Shown in pieces: positions 21,589 through 34,708 of a DNA stretch of 64,000 bases (position 1 is its first letter; the number at the start of each line of letters is the position of its first letter). The DNA is taken from assembly GCA_963855995.1 (NCBI GenBank), contig OY979716.1, forward strand, positions 21,777,321-21,841,320. The letters run 5' to 3'. Both the position numbers and the translations under genes were made by a program. The notes beneath the pieces were generated by a model. That model was given only the letters and a program-made list of their open reading frames with translations, did not search any database and had not been told where the DNA came from. Origin of the DNA: Muricea muricata (taxonomy: Eukaryota > Cnidaria > Anthozoa > Malacalcyonacea > Plexauridae).

Positions 21589-24500
21589 GGACGAACAGTA
21601 AAGAAACCACAAATTGTCGTTCTTTTAAGTTTGGCTAAACTAAAGATCAGTTATCGACTAAAATCTGGATTGCCAATAAACACCGCAACATTTACGCAAA
21701 GTCCTTTTGCCTTACATAGAGGTCAAGATAAGTAACTGGACCACCAGCGAATGTTAAATATGTATTTCTGTATTATGTTATGAAGAGATAACTATCGCTA
21801 GAATTTTTAATTAGTGAAATTTTGCGTATGTCGCTTGCCTAACTGGTGTTCCCCTAGATCCGCCCCTCTCTTGGGGCGACATGACTAATGCACTCCAATT
21901 TGGTTATTTTGTCGTCTTGTAGCTAAGAACTGTTCAAAACTTGGCAGAGCATCAATTTTCCATGTTGTTAGTAAAAGATCATCTCTTAAAGGTGGATTAG
22001 GACCGATCTAGTGTTAACACTATAAATATGACACACAAACGTAAGATTCTGATGCCACCACATTTCTGAAATAACATTTTATATTTTAGTAATGTATTCT
22101 TAAATATGGCACGCTCCAGTAATTTATAACACGATATGTGCTCATGCATGCTGAAACATGTGCTCTTAATGCTATTTTTGGCATATAACATGACGTTTTA
22201 CAGCATACGTTGACCCGGTTTTAAGCATGGAGTGTTATTGTTGATTTATACTTTGCTTGCTATCAATCCAATATCTTATATACGTCTTTAAATAAGTTTA
22301 TCCAATTTTAGCTAATATTACTTCATGAAGTATTTGTTAGTTTATGTTTTCATGCGGTTAAAAAGTTTCATCCTCTCGTTAAATGCAAATGCCCTGTATA
22401 AAAATGCTTATTACTGCGTGTTGGAAATCAGCAATGCTCCTTTCTAAACTGTCAACGCTTGTGTTTATCTAGTGCAAAATATATATCGTTTGCGTAAAAT
22501 TACGTAACTTGAAACAGTTAAACCTGGTTCTCGGCAACAGATTGTCGGTAATCACTCAAAAGTAAAAATTTACAAAGAATTTTAATCTCGAGTAATCATC
22601 GACAATGAACATAATGTCATCGACACATTTGAGCACCAGATTTTTAAAAACAATGCTATAGTAACATGCGTGTGAATTATGAATCTTTCTTGTGTCCGTG
22701 TTGTTTATCCTGTGGCGTTGTTGTGACGTTGCGTAATTTTGTTGTGGTTATGTTTATGTCATTTTTATGATTTATTAAGCTATATGTTAGAATTGTTTTA
22801 AATTGTTACTTTTCTAACATGCAAGTGTTTCATATTCAGTATTTTGAGATGAATCCATGTTTTAAGTGGAACAAATTCCATTTATTCCTGCCAGTATTCT
22901 GTTTGTTTTAGCTCCAATTTTTGTTTTGTAATGTGATTTTTTATGTTAGATGTTATGTGTGAAATTTGTACGCTTCTTGCACTTGCTAACGTCTTCGCGT
23001 ATCGTTGCTTATTCCCGGACACGATTGCTACCATATCCTTTCCATGCATTGCAAATATGTGACAATTCAGTTGAGCCGTAATAATCCGTACCAAAAACAA
23101 GTTCCAGCCCAACACATTATAAAGTATGCTAATATTTACCAGTCTGGACGAAACATTTAAGTTGTCAGGTTATGAAAGCAGACCTTCACTATGGAGCTTA
23201 ATATACACACCGTTTGTAAGCAGAAACTCTTTATAATATTTCAGTTGTTTATAATAACACTCGCTTTTTAAATTACAGACATCGCTATTTATACGAGTAT
23301 TATTGTTAACGTGATACGACCCACGCGGACAGAGCACTTAAAAATTTAACTATGATAACTATGTAAACACTCTGTTTAGTTGGAACAAATATATTTCATT
23401 GTTGTTGCGTTTGAATTTTTTTACTTTGTATTTAAATTATACCTCTCACCCCTCAATGTTGCTTTAATAAATTTGCAGTATTTTGTAACCCTACGGCTCG
23501 GCAGAGGTATTGGTATCTTCATCGGCAGCAAAGCCAAACCCCCAGCTTTGTCTCCACGGTCCCTGTGGTAGAATTTCTGGGAATGGTGATAATTCCACAT
23601 TTGCCAAATTTATATTCATTTTAAAGATTTAAGACAAGTTAGTTTACATCTCTGCTTGTGACGGTAGAGCGATGCTAACCAAACATTGATTGTTCTCAAA
23701 GCCCTCTATTTTAACCATTCTCCAATGTAAACATGCCACATCTATTGCATAATATTCGGCTAGAGATGAGAGGAGAAGATTATATTAGTGAAGTAATCAT
23801 CTATAAATTTATAAGTTTTGCAATGGCCTACTAGACAAGGAAAAGTGTCATTACGTTATTATATATGCTAGCCATGGGGTAAGGAAACGAAATATAGTTA
23901 TAGAACACAGAAGTGATAAGTGTATTATCCCCGAGCCAACGGCGGGAAGGGCCGTTCCGGGCGTTAGCCCGAGGCGAGGGTACTAATTCCGTCCGGCTAT
24001 TAGCTAAGTCTGAAGTTCCATACGCATGGCCGCCATGGCTGACCAACCAAGGGTGGTCATTTCTGATATCAAAAACATGGCGGACTATCAGGAGTAGCGA
24101 ACATTAAGCATTTAAGGCATCCAAAAAGGCGAGAACTGAGACGAGAACGACTGCCACAAGACTCCTGAAGAGAGATTAATTGTGGAAAAACACAGAGAAG
24201 CGCCAAGAATCGACTATGGCGTAAAACACAAGGCAAGTTTGTTGAATAATTCGTATATATAAAGGCCGGCGTAGCCGTATTCATCCAATCTATTCACTGT
24301 TTAAATTCCAGAGTAAGTTTATCTTTTGTAAGTGCAAGACTGTCTGTCTCCTTATTACTGTATTGCAAAATATTAACGAACTGTGCATGTAAAAGAATAC
24401 GAGCGAAGACATTAAATTTTATTTCAAACGGTTTTATTTGAAACACGAAGTTTATGTAGATATGAATTTGGTTTCGTAAATATTTCAAAATGTTTTATGT

Positions 24501-25040
24501 AGCTAATGGGTCGTATTTTATACCAAATTTAAGCTTACATTAGGCATAATAACATATCGATGACAGATGTTCTCCCGATTAAAAAATTGTCAATAAAACC
24601 AGCATTAAAAACTGATATTTTGTCCTTTTTCACGTTGTTTTGAAAAAATATACAGAAAGAATAGAAATTGCCGTGTTGCTATGACAACAATCTAAAAAAA
24701 TACTACATGTTCGGAAAATATAGTTGCATGCTTGGTAAGCAAGGGGTTGCTGCATGCATGTATTTCTAGTTACTAGTACAGCCATTTCCCAATTGAGAAC
24801 TGCAAAGCTTCCATGTTTAAAGACCATTGTTAGAGAGACAACGTAAGGTAGCAGCAAACATTAAAACTGGTGGAGTAAAATATCAAAGATGTAGTCATAA
24901 TGTGGTGCAGGATGTGTATAACAGTTGTCATTTGCACAACTCTTAAAAATATATTACTTCACATATTTGGAATCAGCTACGACTTTCTGCCAAGTCATCT
25001 ACCTCGTTATTGGAATTTAGAAACCAGACTAACCAACCTT
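21589..25040. other. 3.4-kb noncoding region
   Basis: No gene seen on either strand; reading frames are short and without motifs. A GC-rich patch at 23,930-24,000 (CCGAGCC, CGGGCGTTAGCCCGAGGCG) stands out from the AT-rich surroundings and contains a small inverted repeat. Confidence 0.5.
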
Positions 25041-25180
25041 GGGCCGGTTGTATAAAAAAGTGATTTAAGTTAACTATGATTAGTGGAAACATCAACCAAT
25101 CAGAACAACGTATTTGGTAGTTAGTCACTAACTACAAAACAGTGGTTAAAAACGATTAAGAATTTTATACAACCGGCCCC
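25041..25180. mobile_element. 140-bp MITE of the CCGGTTGTA family
   Basis: It begins GGGCCGGTTGTATAAAA and ends with the inverse TTTTATACAACCGGCCCC. The interior pairs weakly. Related ends occur at 42,472-42,726, 55,741-55,989 and 56,035-56,280. Confidence 0.8.
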
Positions 25181-25228
25181 TGATTTTGGCTGTCAATGTT
25201 ACGCATGCATATAGTATTAGTACATAGA

Positions 25229-27100
25229 CTAGGTTACCTGCAAGGTAGGGAATGCTGCGGAGCTTTGATTATTTTATAGGTTATTGGAAAATGACATTTA
25301 TGCGACCCAAAATATATTCAGTGGGATAGTGTGCATTACTAGCCTGTCAGTACATTACTCGGCTTGACTCAGTTTGTCTGAGAGAAGATATCATGTTTCA
25401 GACTGGCGTAAGCTAAGGGGTCAACGATGAACGAAGTCGAAAAGCAAATGCCTTATCGATGAATAAGGGATAATACGCTAACGATTTTCTTACAGCTACA
25501 GTGAACTCTAAAATACTTAGTTGTTGTATAATTATGTTTGTTGGAAATATTTGCTAGAACACAAACACACGAAATTTAAAACTGTCAAGGCAAATAATGT
25601 CGCGTGAACAGCAGATGCGTTTTAGAACATAACATGTATATATTATGCGGCGTCTCTGTTTAACTGTGGTTTGTTAACTTTGATTATAGTTGACTATTAG
25701 CACAAATGGTAATGTTGGAAAATTGTTATCGACAAAACAAACGCACTTTAATACAATTTCACAGACGCGATACTATCAAATAGAATATATATTAAAATTA
25801 CACTGCAATTTAATACGAGATTTAATATTGTCGTGCGAATAACAAACTCGTTTTAAATTGTAGTACTTGAATAGAGAAGCAAGTCATAAAGTCAGTCAGA
25901 AATATCTGCCAATAGCCAACTTTAAAGATAATAAAACAGAGTATAAAATGCCAAAATCTCATACCTTTTAGATAGACGTGTTAGCCGAAAGAGCACGTGT
26001 AGTGGAGAGAAATTTTCCTGAACAACTGCGCATACAAAATGCGCACCACCAGAATCCAAAGCGACGCTAAAAATTTACCATTGCGCATACAAACTGTGCA
26101 CGACCAGAATTCAAAGCGACGCTAAAAATCTACTTTTTGACTGCTAACTACACCAACTAGGTTACCTGCAAGGTAGGGAATGCTGCGGAGCTTTGATTAT
26201 TTTATAGGTTATTGGAAAATGACATTTATGCAACCCAAAATATATTCAGTGGGATAGTGTGCATTACTAGCCTGTCAGTACATTACTCGGCTTGACTCAG
26301 TTTGTCTGCCAGAAGATATGTTTCAGATTGGCGTAAGCATAAGGGGTCAAAAGGGGTCAACGATGAACGAAGTCGAAAAGCAAATGCCTTATCGATAAAC
26401 AAGGGATAATACGCTAACGATTTTCTTACAGCTATACAGTGAACTCTAAAATACTTAGTTGTTGTATAATTATGTTTGTTGGAAATGTTTGCTAGAACAC
26501 AAACACACGAAATTTAAAACTGTCAAGGCAAATAATGTCGCGTGAACAGCAGATGCGTTTTATAACATAACATGTATATATTATGCGGCGTCTCTGTTTA
26601 ACTGTGGTTTGTTAACTTTGATTATAGTTGACTATTAGCACAAATGGTAATGTTGGAAAATTGTTATCGACAAAACAAACGCGCTTTAATACAATTTCAC
26701 AGACGCGATATTATCAAATAGAATATATATTAAAATTCCACTGCAATTTAATACGAGATTTAATATTTTCGTACGAATAACAAACTCGTTTTAAATTGTA
26801 GTACTTGAATAGAGAAGCAAGTCATAAAGTCAGTCAGAAATATCTGCCAATAGCCAACTTTAAAGATAATAAAACAGAGTATAAAATGCCAAAATCTCAT
26901 ACCTTTTAGATAGACGTGTTAGCTGAAAGAGCACGTGCAGTGGAGAGGAATTTTCCTGAACAACTGCGCATACAAAATGCGCACCACCAGAATCCAAAGC
27001 GACGCTAAAAATTTACCATTGCGCATACAAACTGAGCACGACCAGAATTCAAAGCGACGCTAAAAATCTACTTTTTGACTGCTAACTACACCAATTAGGC
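25229..27100. repeat. 928-bp tandem duplication
   Basis: The segment 25,229-26,156 is repeated directly from 26,157 to about 27,100, with only scattered differences (for example GCGACCC versus GCAACCC). Each copy ends in two imperfect 55-bp repeats starting GCGCATACAAA. No reading frame of note. The two copies abut without spacer, so this is a tandem duplication rather than a pair of LTRs around an internal region. Confidence 0.9.
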
Positions 27101-27656
27101 TGCTGCTACGCTCGCTCGCTTAATGCTCGCTCGCTCCGCAGCAATTATCACCGTAATATTATTTTATCTTACTTTATACTTCTTTAAATTAATGTAAATA
27201 TTTAATCTTAGTAAACAGGTATTATATGTTGTCGAGCACCTCTATCATGAGCCCCTGGCTCGAGTAATTGGGTAACCATGCTCTGTGTTATTCCACACTA
27301 AATAAATTATTCTACTATATTTTATTCTAAGGAGACATAGACATAATGACGCTTTAAAAAACACCGAATTTCCGCATGTTAGCACTGACTATATTTTCTG
27401 CCCTAAATTTTTGCTAAACTGTCCGCTGTAGGATGCCTAGAATTTCTATCTCGTATAGTTAGTCACTACAGGAATTTGCGTCCAATCACTAAGCGCAAAT
27501 ATTTTCACGACAGGTTTACTTACGTTTGTAACATTTGCTTTCATAATTGTTATTATTTAAAATGACTAAAACTGAGTCTGTTTTACGTGTAAGAAACGAT
27601 TATTTACAAGTTTCATCGTTTTTGTATCACTATACAAGCTTCAATTTCGTTTGCTA
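27101..27656. other. Noncoding stretch
   Basis: Starts with a GC-rich motif repeated in place (GCTCGCTCGC at 27,112 and 27,127). No gene seen. Confidence 0.4.
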
Positions 27657-27658
27657 TA

Positions 27659-28107
27659 CAGGGTGTCCCAAAAAAAACGGAACCCGCATAAATAATTATG
27701 CAGTCGCTAAAAAATATTATTCACAATAATGTAATTATTATTCACAATAATGTGATGAATTGACATTTCTGTACATCTGGGATGTCATATTTTTGTGCAG
27801 CATATGTCAAAGCAAAACAAGTTAAAAGTAATGTCTTACACCTATCCGTATTGCTAATTTTTCACTCAAAAGTGTAGTAAAAACAAAGTGACATTAACTG
27901 AGTAATAGCAACAACAACCGTAATCATGTTTCCTATAAAAGTTCTGACGAACGAGGAAAAAAATCAGCGTGTATGACACAGCTTTTAAAACTTTTATAGC
28001 TGTCAATTTGTGAATCATAATGCATACAACATTAATTTATGCGGCACTTTAAATGAAGTGCATACATAATTGATTTATGCGGGTTCCGTTTTTTTTGGGA
28101 CACCCTG
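27659..28107. mobile_element. 449-bp mariner-type MITE
   Basis: The left end CAGGGTGTCCCAAAAAAAAC and the right end (inverse, finishing TTGGGACACCCTG) form inverted repeats of about 45 bp, flanked by TA on both sides. CAGGGTGTCCC ends and TA targets are typical of Tc1/mariner elements. The interior encodes nothing, so it is non-autonomous. Confidence 0.9.
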
Positions 28108-28370
28108 TATATTAGAATTGTTAAAACGTGCATCAAAACATGACATAATATGACAGCTGCAGTTGCAGAACCGTCTGGTTTTGCATCGAAATGGCTTCTG
28201 TTTCGAACGGTCAAACGTCCATGTTGCAAACGTAAATAAAACTCACGAAAATGTTTGCGTTTTTGATAGAATTCTCTGCATGACTAGTTACTCGCTGGGG
28301 CACTTGTGCCGAAGCGAGTGTTGGTGTTGACTTTGTCGAATCTCCATTGGGCTGGGATAAAACACCATGT

Positions 28371-30257
28371 GCTTTGATGATGGTATTTTCACCAACCTGA
28401 ATATACTACAATGCTCTGACAGAATATAAACTGATGTCAAATGGTTTGAACGAAAGGTATGGAATCTGTTTGTAGCATTCGTGTTTCTGAAACAAGCGGA
28501 AAATATAGAAATTATAGTCTGTGTTGTTCGGGTTGATATAAATTTGTTTTCATAACAATCTAATATTACAAATTTTTATACGGACTGATTACTTTTCAAA
28601 CCAAGTTTGGTATCGCTCATACTGAAATTATTCTAGTTGCTTTAAATCTAAATTTGATTTAATGGTATCTACATTAAGTCGATGGTGAATGTGTTGCTTG
28701 CATGCAACGCCAGCAACCATAAATGTCTGGAGCAGTGTTGAATTAGGAATTAGACTTTCTAGGGCAAAAGTTCTCGCGGTTTTTATTTCAAGAGCCAATA
28801 ACTTTAAATGAAGCAAAACAAGGTCCGAAGACATTTCAGGAATAGTTTGTGGACTCGATGGCAACAGTGTTGTCAAAGAAGGCTTAAAAAACAGGATAAA
28901 TTTAGTGTTAAATCTACGTCGTGAATGGTGATCAATGGAAAGGAATCAACCAAAGGAATTGTATTATTAAATACCAAGTTATTTTTTTCCTTTCTGGAGT
29001 TGAGAAATGTTTTTTAAATTAAATAAACATGAACAGATGACATTTTTTATAAATATATTGTATCAAGTGTGAATCAATAACTTTTCCATCTTTAGAGCCA
29101 ATAAAATTATGTCAAAACTAACAGAAAAAAAGCAATTTTGAGTGGAAATCTCTAATTATGCCTTATGTGTCAATGAACACTTATTGACTACGTTCAATGT
29201 TTTTTTTTGTGTGGACAAGTCTACAACTACAATAAGTGCAATACAAAAAAATACATGCAATAAGTATTTTAGCATATACTAAGTTTTAAAGAACAAAAAT
29301 ACAAAAAAATAGCATAAAATGTACATGTAATTAGTTTAGCACCAAAAAACCCTTGGCTCTGTCGACTTGTTATTTATTGAAGTAACGTCGACCGCACAGA
29401 TGTTTTGCTGGGGAGACAGTGAATTCTTTGCTATCATGTGATATGCTTTTGACTTATGCTTTTCATTTTACTCTACTTACTACACTTACTATATAATAAT
29501 TTGTTTAGTAGCATGTTTTAATCTGTCATACTCATACTTGTATCAAATGTAGCGAAACTTGAAAGTGGTCTATGCCACCTACCAGGCATACTGTAAACCA
29601 AACTGGTAAATGCATTTATCTGAAATGAATCATGGAATGTTGTGTTACATTTATCTCCATGTCCACTTTTCTCCAATTGGTTGTGCTGCCAATTCTGTTA
29701 GTTTTTCTCAAGGAAAGTCCCAAGTGTTAGCTTAGTTAATATCATGGGCTCCTTTTAAACTATCAAATATTTAAAGTTTGCATATGGAGCATTTTAAATC
29801 ATCACATAGTTAAAACATTTATAATCCCAAATTACCGAAAAAAACATTAGATATACTTTCTCCCATCAAATATCTCATTGTAAAGAAATCCTTAGTCTCT
29901 CGACCACTCATTTAGCCAGAATCAAAAGTCGATTTATTGTGAACGAACAAAACCGGTTCTTATGAACAAACAATTTAGTAAATATTAATATTTTTATATT
30001 ATTCAAATCATGATTCAATTTGAATCGCTAATACTAAAAGACTGATGCCAAAACTGAAAAAAAAGAGTGAATAACAAATTTATGTGAACGCGAACAACGC
30101 CGACCATAATTTCTATGTTTTCCGCTTGTTTGAGAAACACGAATGCTACAAACAAATTTCTTATCCTACGTTCAAACCATCTGACATCAGTTTATTTTCT
30201 GCTAGAGCATTGTAATAGTCAGGAGAGTGAAAATACCATCGTCAAAGACCAGTTATC
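28371..30257. mobile_element. 1.9-kb element with ~186-bp inverted ends
   Basis: The left arm (28,371-28,556) is an imperfect inverse of 30,068-30,257. For example CCGCTTGTTT-AGAAACACGAATGC and CATCAGTTTAT recur on the opposite strand in the same order. The interior is AT-rich with no recognisable gene. This is a foldback-like or MITE-like element; its outer limits and target duplication are not resolved. Confidence 0.65.
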
Positions 30258-30526
30258 AGACGTTGTGTCGAAAATAGACTTCAAATACGCAACTTGCCAA
30301 ACGTCTTTAGCATTATTGACAAAATTTACAAAAATATCCCACTAAAAGGGAGAAAATATTTTGTTCTTTGTATACCCAAAGGCAACCATTTAGCACAGCG
30401 CTTGAAAATGCCTCAAAATTGCGATAAACCCAGCTCCTTGGCTCATTTCGTAATACAACTCCATAAATATTGTTTTCGCTTCAAGGTGGTAACCGGAAAT
30501 GATTTTGCCCGGCTGGAAATGGCCTC

Positions 30527-31625
30527 AGTCAATCAATCAACCAATCAATCAACCAATCAATTTATTCAAGGTAGCCTGATACATGGCATTAGTCAATAAT
30601 GGTAGTAATAGGAGATAATAATAATAGTAGTGAAAGAAGTGTAACAAGGTCCTTGCCCGAGAGTCTCTAGGTTAGCCCTATTTTAAGATCCCCTTGTTAA
30701 AAATAAAGTCATTTACGTAACTTAAAATATACCAAATTTAACAATTTAAAAATAAATAAAGAATAATAGTAATCTAGAACATATTCATATGGTTCTTAAG
30801 TTGTTTTTTAAACTTAGTGAGGTTTTCTGCTTCGGCAACATCGTGGGGAAGATCATTCCACAATTTAATAATTCGAACAAAGAAAGAGTGTTTATAGCAG
30901 TCTAATCTTGGTAACTTGGTGTACAGTGTATACTTGTGATTTACTCTAGTTTTGTTTGTGAATTTGTAATCAGAAACTTCATGAAATGATATACCGTTCA
31001 GGTTAAATACTGTTTTATAGCATTCAACTGATGATTGATAGGTTCTGCGTTTTTCAAGAGTGCCCCATTTTAGGAGTGTACAGCGCTCTTGATAACTCAT
31101 TTCTCCGCGCTTTTGTTTAAGCGCTAATCTTGAAGCTCTTCCTTAGACTTTCTCTAATGCTTCGATGTCTTTCACTAGGTATGAAGACCATACAGGTGTC
31201 GCGTATTCCAGTATTGGTCGGACTAGGGACGTGTATAATTTTGAGAACACTGCTGGATTTGTGCATCCCACATTCCGTTTAATTACGCCTAAAATCTGGT
31301 TCGCCTTATTTACGGTGGCATTTACATGATCACCCCACTTTAAATCACTTGACATAAGTATGCCTAGGTCTTTAGACTTGTTAACAACCTTGAGTGATTT
31401 CCCAAAAAAATGGTATGTTGGAATTGAGTGATCACGTTGGTGAGATATTCTCATTACTTCACACTTGTCAGGATTAAAACTCATCAGCCATGTTTTGGCC
31501 CAGTCGCTCACCCGGTCTAAATCAGATTGTAACAAAGACGTGTCAACGTTGATATCCGATAACTCACGATAGATTTTGTGTCGTCCGCAAAGAGCTTAGT
31601 TTTCTATGGTATAGAAGCTTCATCA
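30527..31625 (-). pseudogene. 5'-truncated LINE reverse transcriptase (CR1/Jockey-like)
   Basis: On the minus strand the fragment opens with LFADDTK (the catalytic FADD motif) and then suffers a one-base shift. It continues as SDWAKTWLMSFNPDKCEVMR, SKDLGILMSSDLKWGDHVNA and LVRPILEYATPVWSSYLVKD to IEALEKV, then an in-frame TAA. The same frame resumes as GRASRLALKQKRGE and continues with RCTLLKWGTLEKRR through FFVRIIKLWNDLPHDV. It ends downstream in an ATTG-rich microsatellite (30,527-30,560), a common 3' tail type for such LINEs. The endonuclease and front of the RT are missing. Confidence 0.85.
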
Positions 31626-34283
31626 AGTCTACTATCAGATCGGTGTATGGGATGGACATAGGTTAGACATAGGGTGGATTTGAAAAGAGGGACGATGTAC
31701 ATGGGGTGGAAGAGGTGTGGATGTGAGGTTGAGGAAGGGGCTGAAGGAGGGGGGTGGAGGGAGGGGGGAGCAAAACTTTTTATTCAAGCGGGGATACATG
31801 ATGTTTGTCAAGGCAAGCTTGTTTGTCACTGAGCGTCTGATTCTAGGTAAGTGTCATTTAGTTAACTTTAACGATGGCATATCTAAACGGGAAACCTGCG
31901 TCCTCTTCAACTTAAAAACAATAAATGTTGGTTTCTGGTCTGCGAATTTTTTTTCCTAGACCAGCATTGTTACATGTGTACAAAAGCTGTGGCTGCTTTT
32001 TTTAATATTTGAGCTGGAAGGATCGTGGATAATTGATAATCTATAATCTCCAAAATCGATAATCTCCAATAATCGATAATCTCCAAAACATCGTTAAGAA
32101 GTCATTAACTCATATTCATCATTATTTTACTAAATAATTATTTTCTAGCTTGTTGAATTCAAATACGGTATTTAATTAACCACATAATGTTATACGTCTC
32201 TAGAAAATATTCAAATATCTCAGTGATTAGTTCGGTGAATCTTGTTGACAGGAAAGAGGATTATGACGAGCCGCAGGCGAGTGTATTTTTACGCTTTCCG
32301 AAAGTCGAGCAACATCCCAAGTGCATGGATCACGCTATCCTGCACGGAAAACCATTTAGTAATTGTTTTATAAAATAACTACAATAAAACAACGGTTAAC
32401 ACTTTTTAAACCATTGATGAAGTACGCAATTCTCCCAAGAATCGTCAACTTTAGCTTTGTCGGCATTCGACCGTACGCTAAAATTTACACAATTTTAAAA
32501 CTTTTCGCATAACTTTTTTTGTTTTCTGTTCTTTTACTCTAAAACTTGGTGAAAATATAGTATTTTAACAGAGACATATACTGGTACTAAACCGAAGAGG
32601 AGAAGTTGTAAAAAGCCGATGCTATTAACGGCCAAAAGTGGTAGATATACTAGTTTGATTTTGTAATTTTGTATTTTTGCGTAAACAAAAAACTAAAAAA
32701 TTACCGGCATTTAAAGTGCAGTACGTGTGTTAGAAAGAATTGTTGGCAAATAAAATTTAGTTCTTTACAGGCATTATTGTATGCTGATTCGAACGGTTGT
32801 ACTTTTATCACTGCAGCATAAACTGAAACAAAAATATGCGAGTGCCAAAAATCGTATTTCAGTTAAATTTATAACGTAAAACAAAACAATTAAAAATACG
32901 ATTATACAAGATATTATAGAAGTTTGACAACATAAAAGATTATAGTTTCTGTACCTTGTGCTTTGTGCTTTAGTATTTGACTTTGTCTTCATTCTCTGCT
33001 AATTTCAGAAGTTGAAATGTTTTTTGTCGGCAATTTTAATTTCGTAACAAGTTCGTAAAATGCGAAGCGATATCAACTTTCAAATTTTCCGTGCAGGATT
33101 GTCTCTTCCTGCACGGGCATTGACCAATCAGATTGCGTGTTTTGCTGTAGTTATTATGTAATAATCCTTTCCTGCGTTCTTTCGTTGTTTCAAAAATTTC
33201 AACACATGCTTTTGTCGCTCCTGAAGTGGCATCATGACACGTGAATTTCATGCGAAACGCGTGTAATTCACGTGACAGCACGCAAAATTATGTGACTTTA
33301 TCTGCAGGCACGCATGTCTGTAGGTAAAATTTGGCTTCAGTCAAGTCTACGGATGTTTACCTGAAGGTAGCCTTCCAGTTATATTGAGTTCAATGGAAAT
33401 AAAAGATTTCGGCATGATCGGTCAATGTGAATTCCTGGAACAGATTGGAAATTATTTTCCCTCATCATGTTGGTAAATTGACACAATAATCATACAACAT
33501 AGTGTATATATTTATTTTCTAAACATCTTCAAATTTTAACTTGTACAAGTGAGCCATATCGTATCTTTTTGAAATACTTCCCTATTATTAACACTCAATT
33601 ATCTGCGAGGCTTCACTTGCAAGTTTCTAGAAATATTATACGAGTTGCTAAAACATTATGCACTTTTCTATAAGTAATTGCGGAAACCACTGAATTGTTT
33701 TATTATAAATTATAAAACAATGGTAATACCAAATATTGAAATCATTTTTATTACTAAACTAGTCGAAACGTTAAGTAATAAAAATGATCTCAATATTTGG
33801 TATTAGCATTGTTTTATTTTCTCCATAAGCGTTATGCATGTTAAGCTTTAATACTTTAAATCAACCACTTATTGCCAGGAACCACAGAATATCGGTAATT
33901 GAAGGGGGGGGGGGGACAATATGCCCCTACCTCAATAACCGATCTTCCGCGCTTCGTAACTGACGAATATTACATTCTATAGCAGCCCACTTTTAATTAT
34001 ATCATATACTGCAAAATTATCAACAATGAAATTATGAATCGTGAGAAGCATTATTTTGCATGTTACTACAAACTTTAGAATTGTTCACTTGAAGTATTTC
34101 AAGTATTATCTTCACTACTCCCTAAGAAATCTGATAGATTTATAATATACATAATAATATAAAGTATATTGAAGTATATACGAAACACACTAAACTCGTT
34201 CGTCACAAGCGTGATATTCAGCTAACATAAACTTATCAAATAGCAATAACATAAAACAAAATTGCTATCGATTCCAACCCAAA
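31626..34283. other. 2.6-kb noncoding region downstream of the host gene
   Basis: No gene seen. It contains short repeats of GATAATCTCCA (32,028-32,090), a local hairpin CCGTGCAGGATTGTCTCTTC (33,091) with its partner CCTGCACGG, a solitary copy of the TAGCCTTCCAGTTATATTGA repeat end (33,369), an imperfect palindrome (33,713-33,817) and a run of G at about 33,905-33,915. Confidence 0.5.
33713..33817. repeat. 105-bp imperfect palindrome
   Basis: The left arm (AAAACAATGGTAATACCAAA and onward) pairs with the right arm (AATATTTGGTATTAGCATTG and onward) around a short centre. It is hairpin-forming and probably a small MITE. Confidence 0.75.
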
Positions 34284-34708
34284 CTACGGATCAATTTGTT
34301 CATTCTTAGTAAGTTGTATTGAAATCACAACTTTGTGATTAACACTAACCCCCTTAAAGGTGCGTGTATAATTTTTGCCAATGATATCTTTAACACTGAC
34401 AGTGTGACCTTCATACGAACCAACGAGGTCGTCTTCCCCACTTTCGCCAGGAACTGTACTGTCGCTTTCATTAACTCCTCCATGATAAACCAGTTTTCCA
34501 GAATTTGTCGTAGATATTGTATAATTAAATGGTTTCTTCCAATATCCAAGAGGAGCTACCAGGGGTTGTTCCTTGACACGTTTCCACACAACTTTATCTC
34601 TATTACCTTCACATTCAATGACAAAACTTCCATACGTTTCGAAGTTACCACTTCTACTCTTCCAATCATAACTGACAAAAATGTTGAACTCGCCACTCAC
34701 ATTGTATT
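34284..34708 (-). CDS. C-terminal exon of the MAM/EGF/lectin gene
   Basis: The acceptor ATTCATAG lies just above 34,708 and the stop TAG is at 34,284-34,286. The exon encodes 140 residues starting EYNVSGEFNIFVSYDWKSRS, then GSFVIECEGNRDKVVWKRVK, a YHGGVNESDSTVPGE segment and FKGVSVNHKVVISIQL near the end. It starts in phase 1, exactly what the preceding MAM exon (41,180-41,267) requires. It looks beta-rich with one Cys and at least four N-glycosylation sites. I do not recognise the domain. The intron separating it from the previous exon is 6.5 kb, so unseen intervening exons are possible. Confidence 0.6.

Noticed and set aside
25229-27100. Two 928-bp direct repeats as LTRs of a retrotransposon
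   Set aside because: They abut with no internal region, no primer-binding site or polypurine tract, and no reading frame. A tandem duplication explains them better.
30115-30599. Plus-strand ORFs of 76 and 101 codons
   Set aside because: They run across the inverted arm of the 28.4-30.3 kb element and the LINE 3' tail; the second ends in translated microsatellite. No support.
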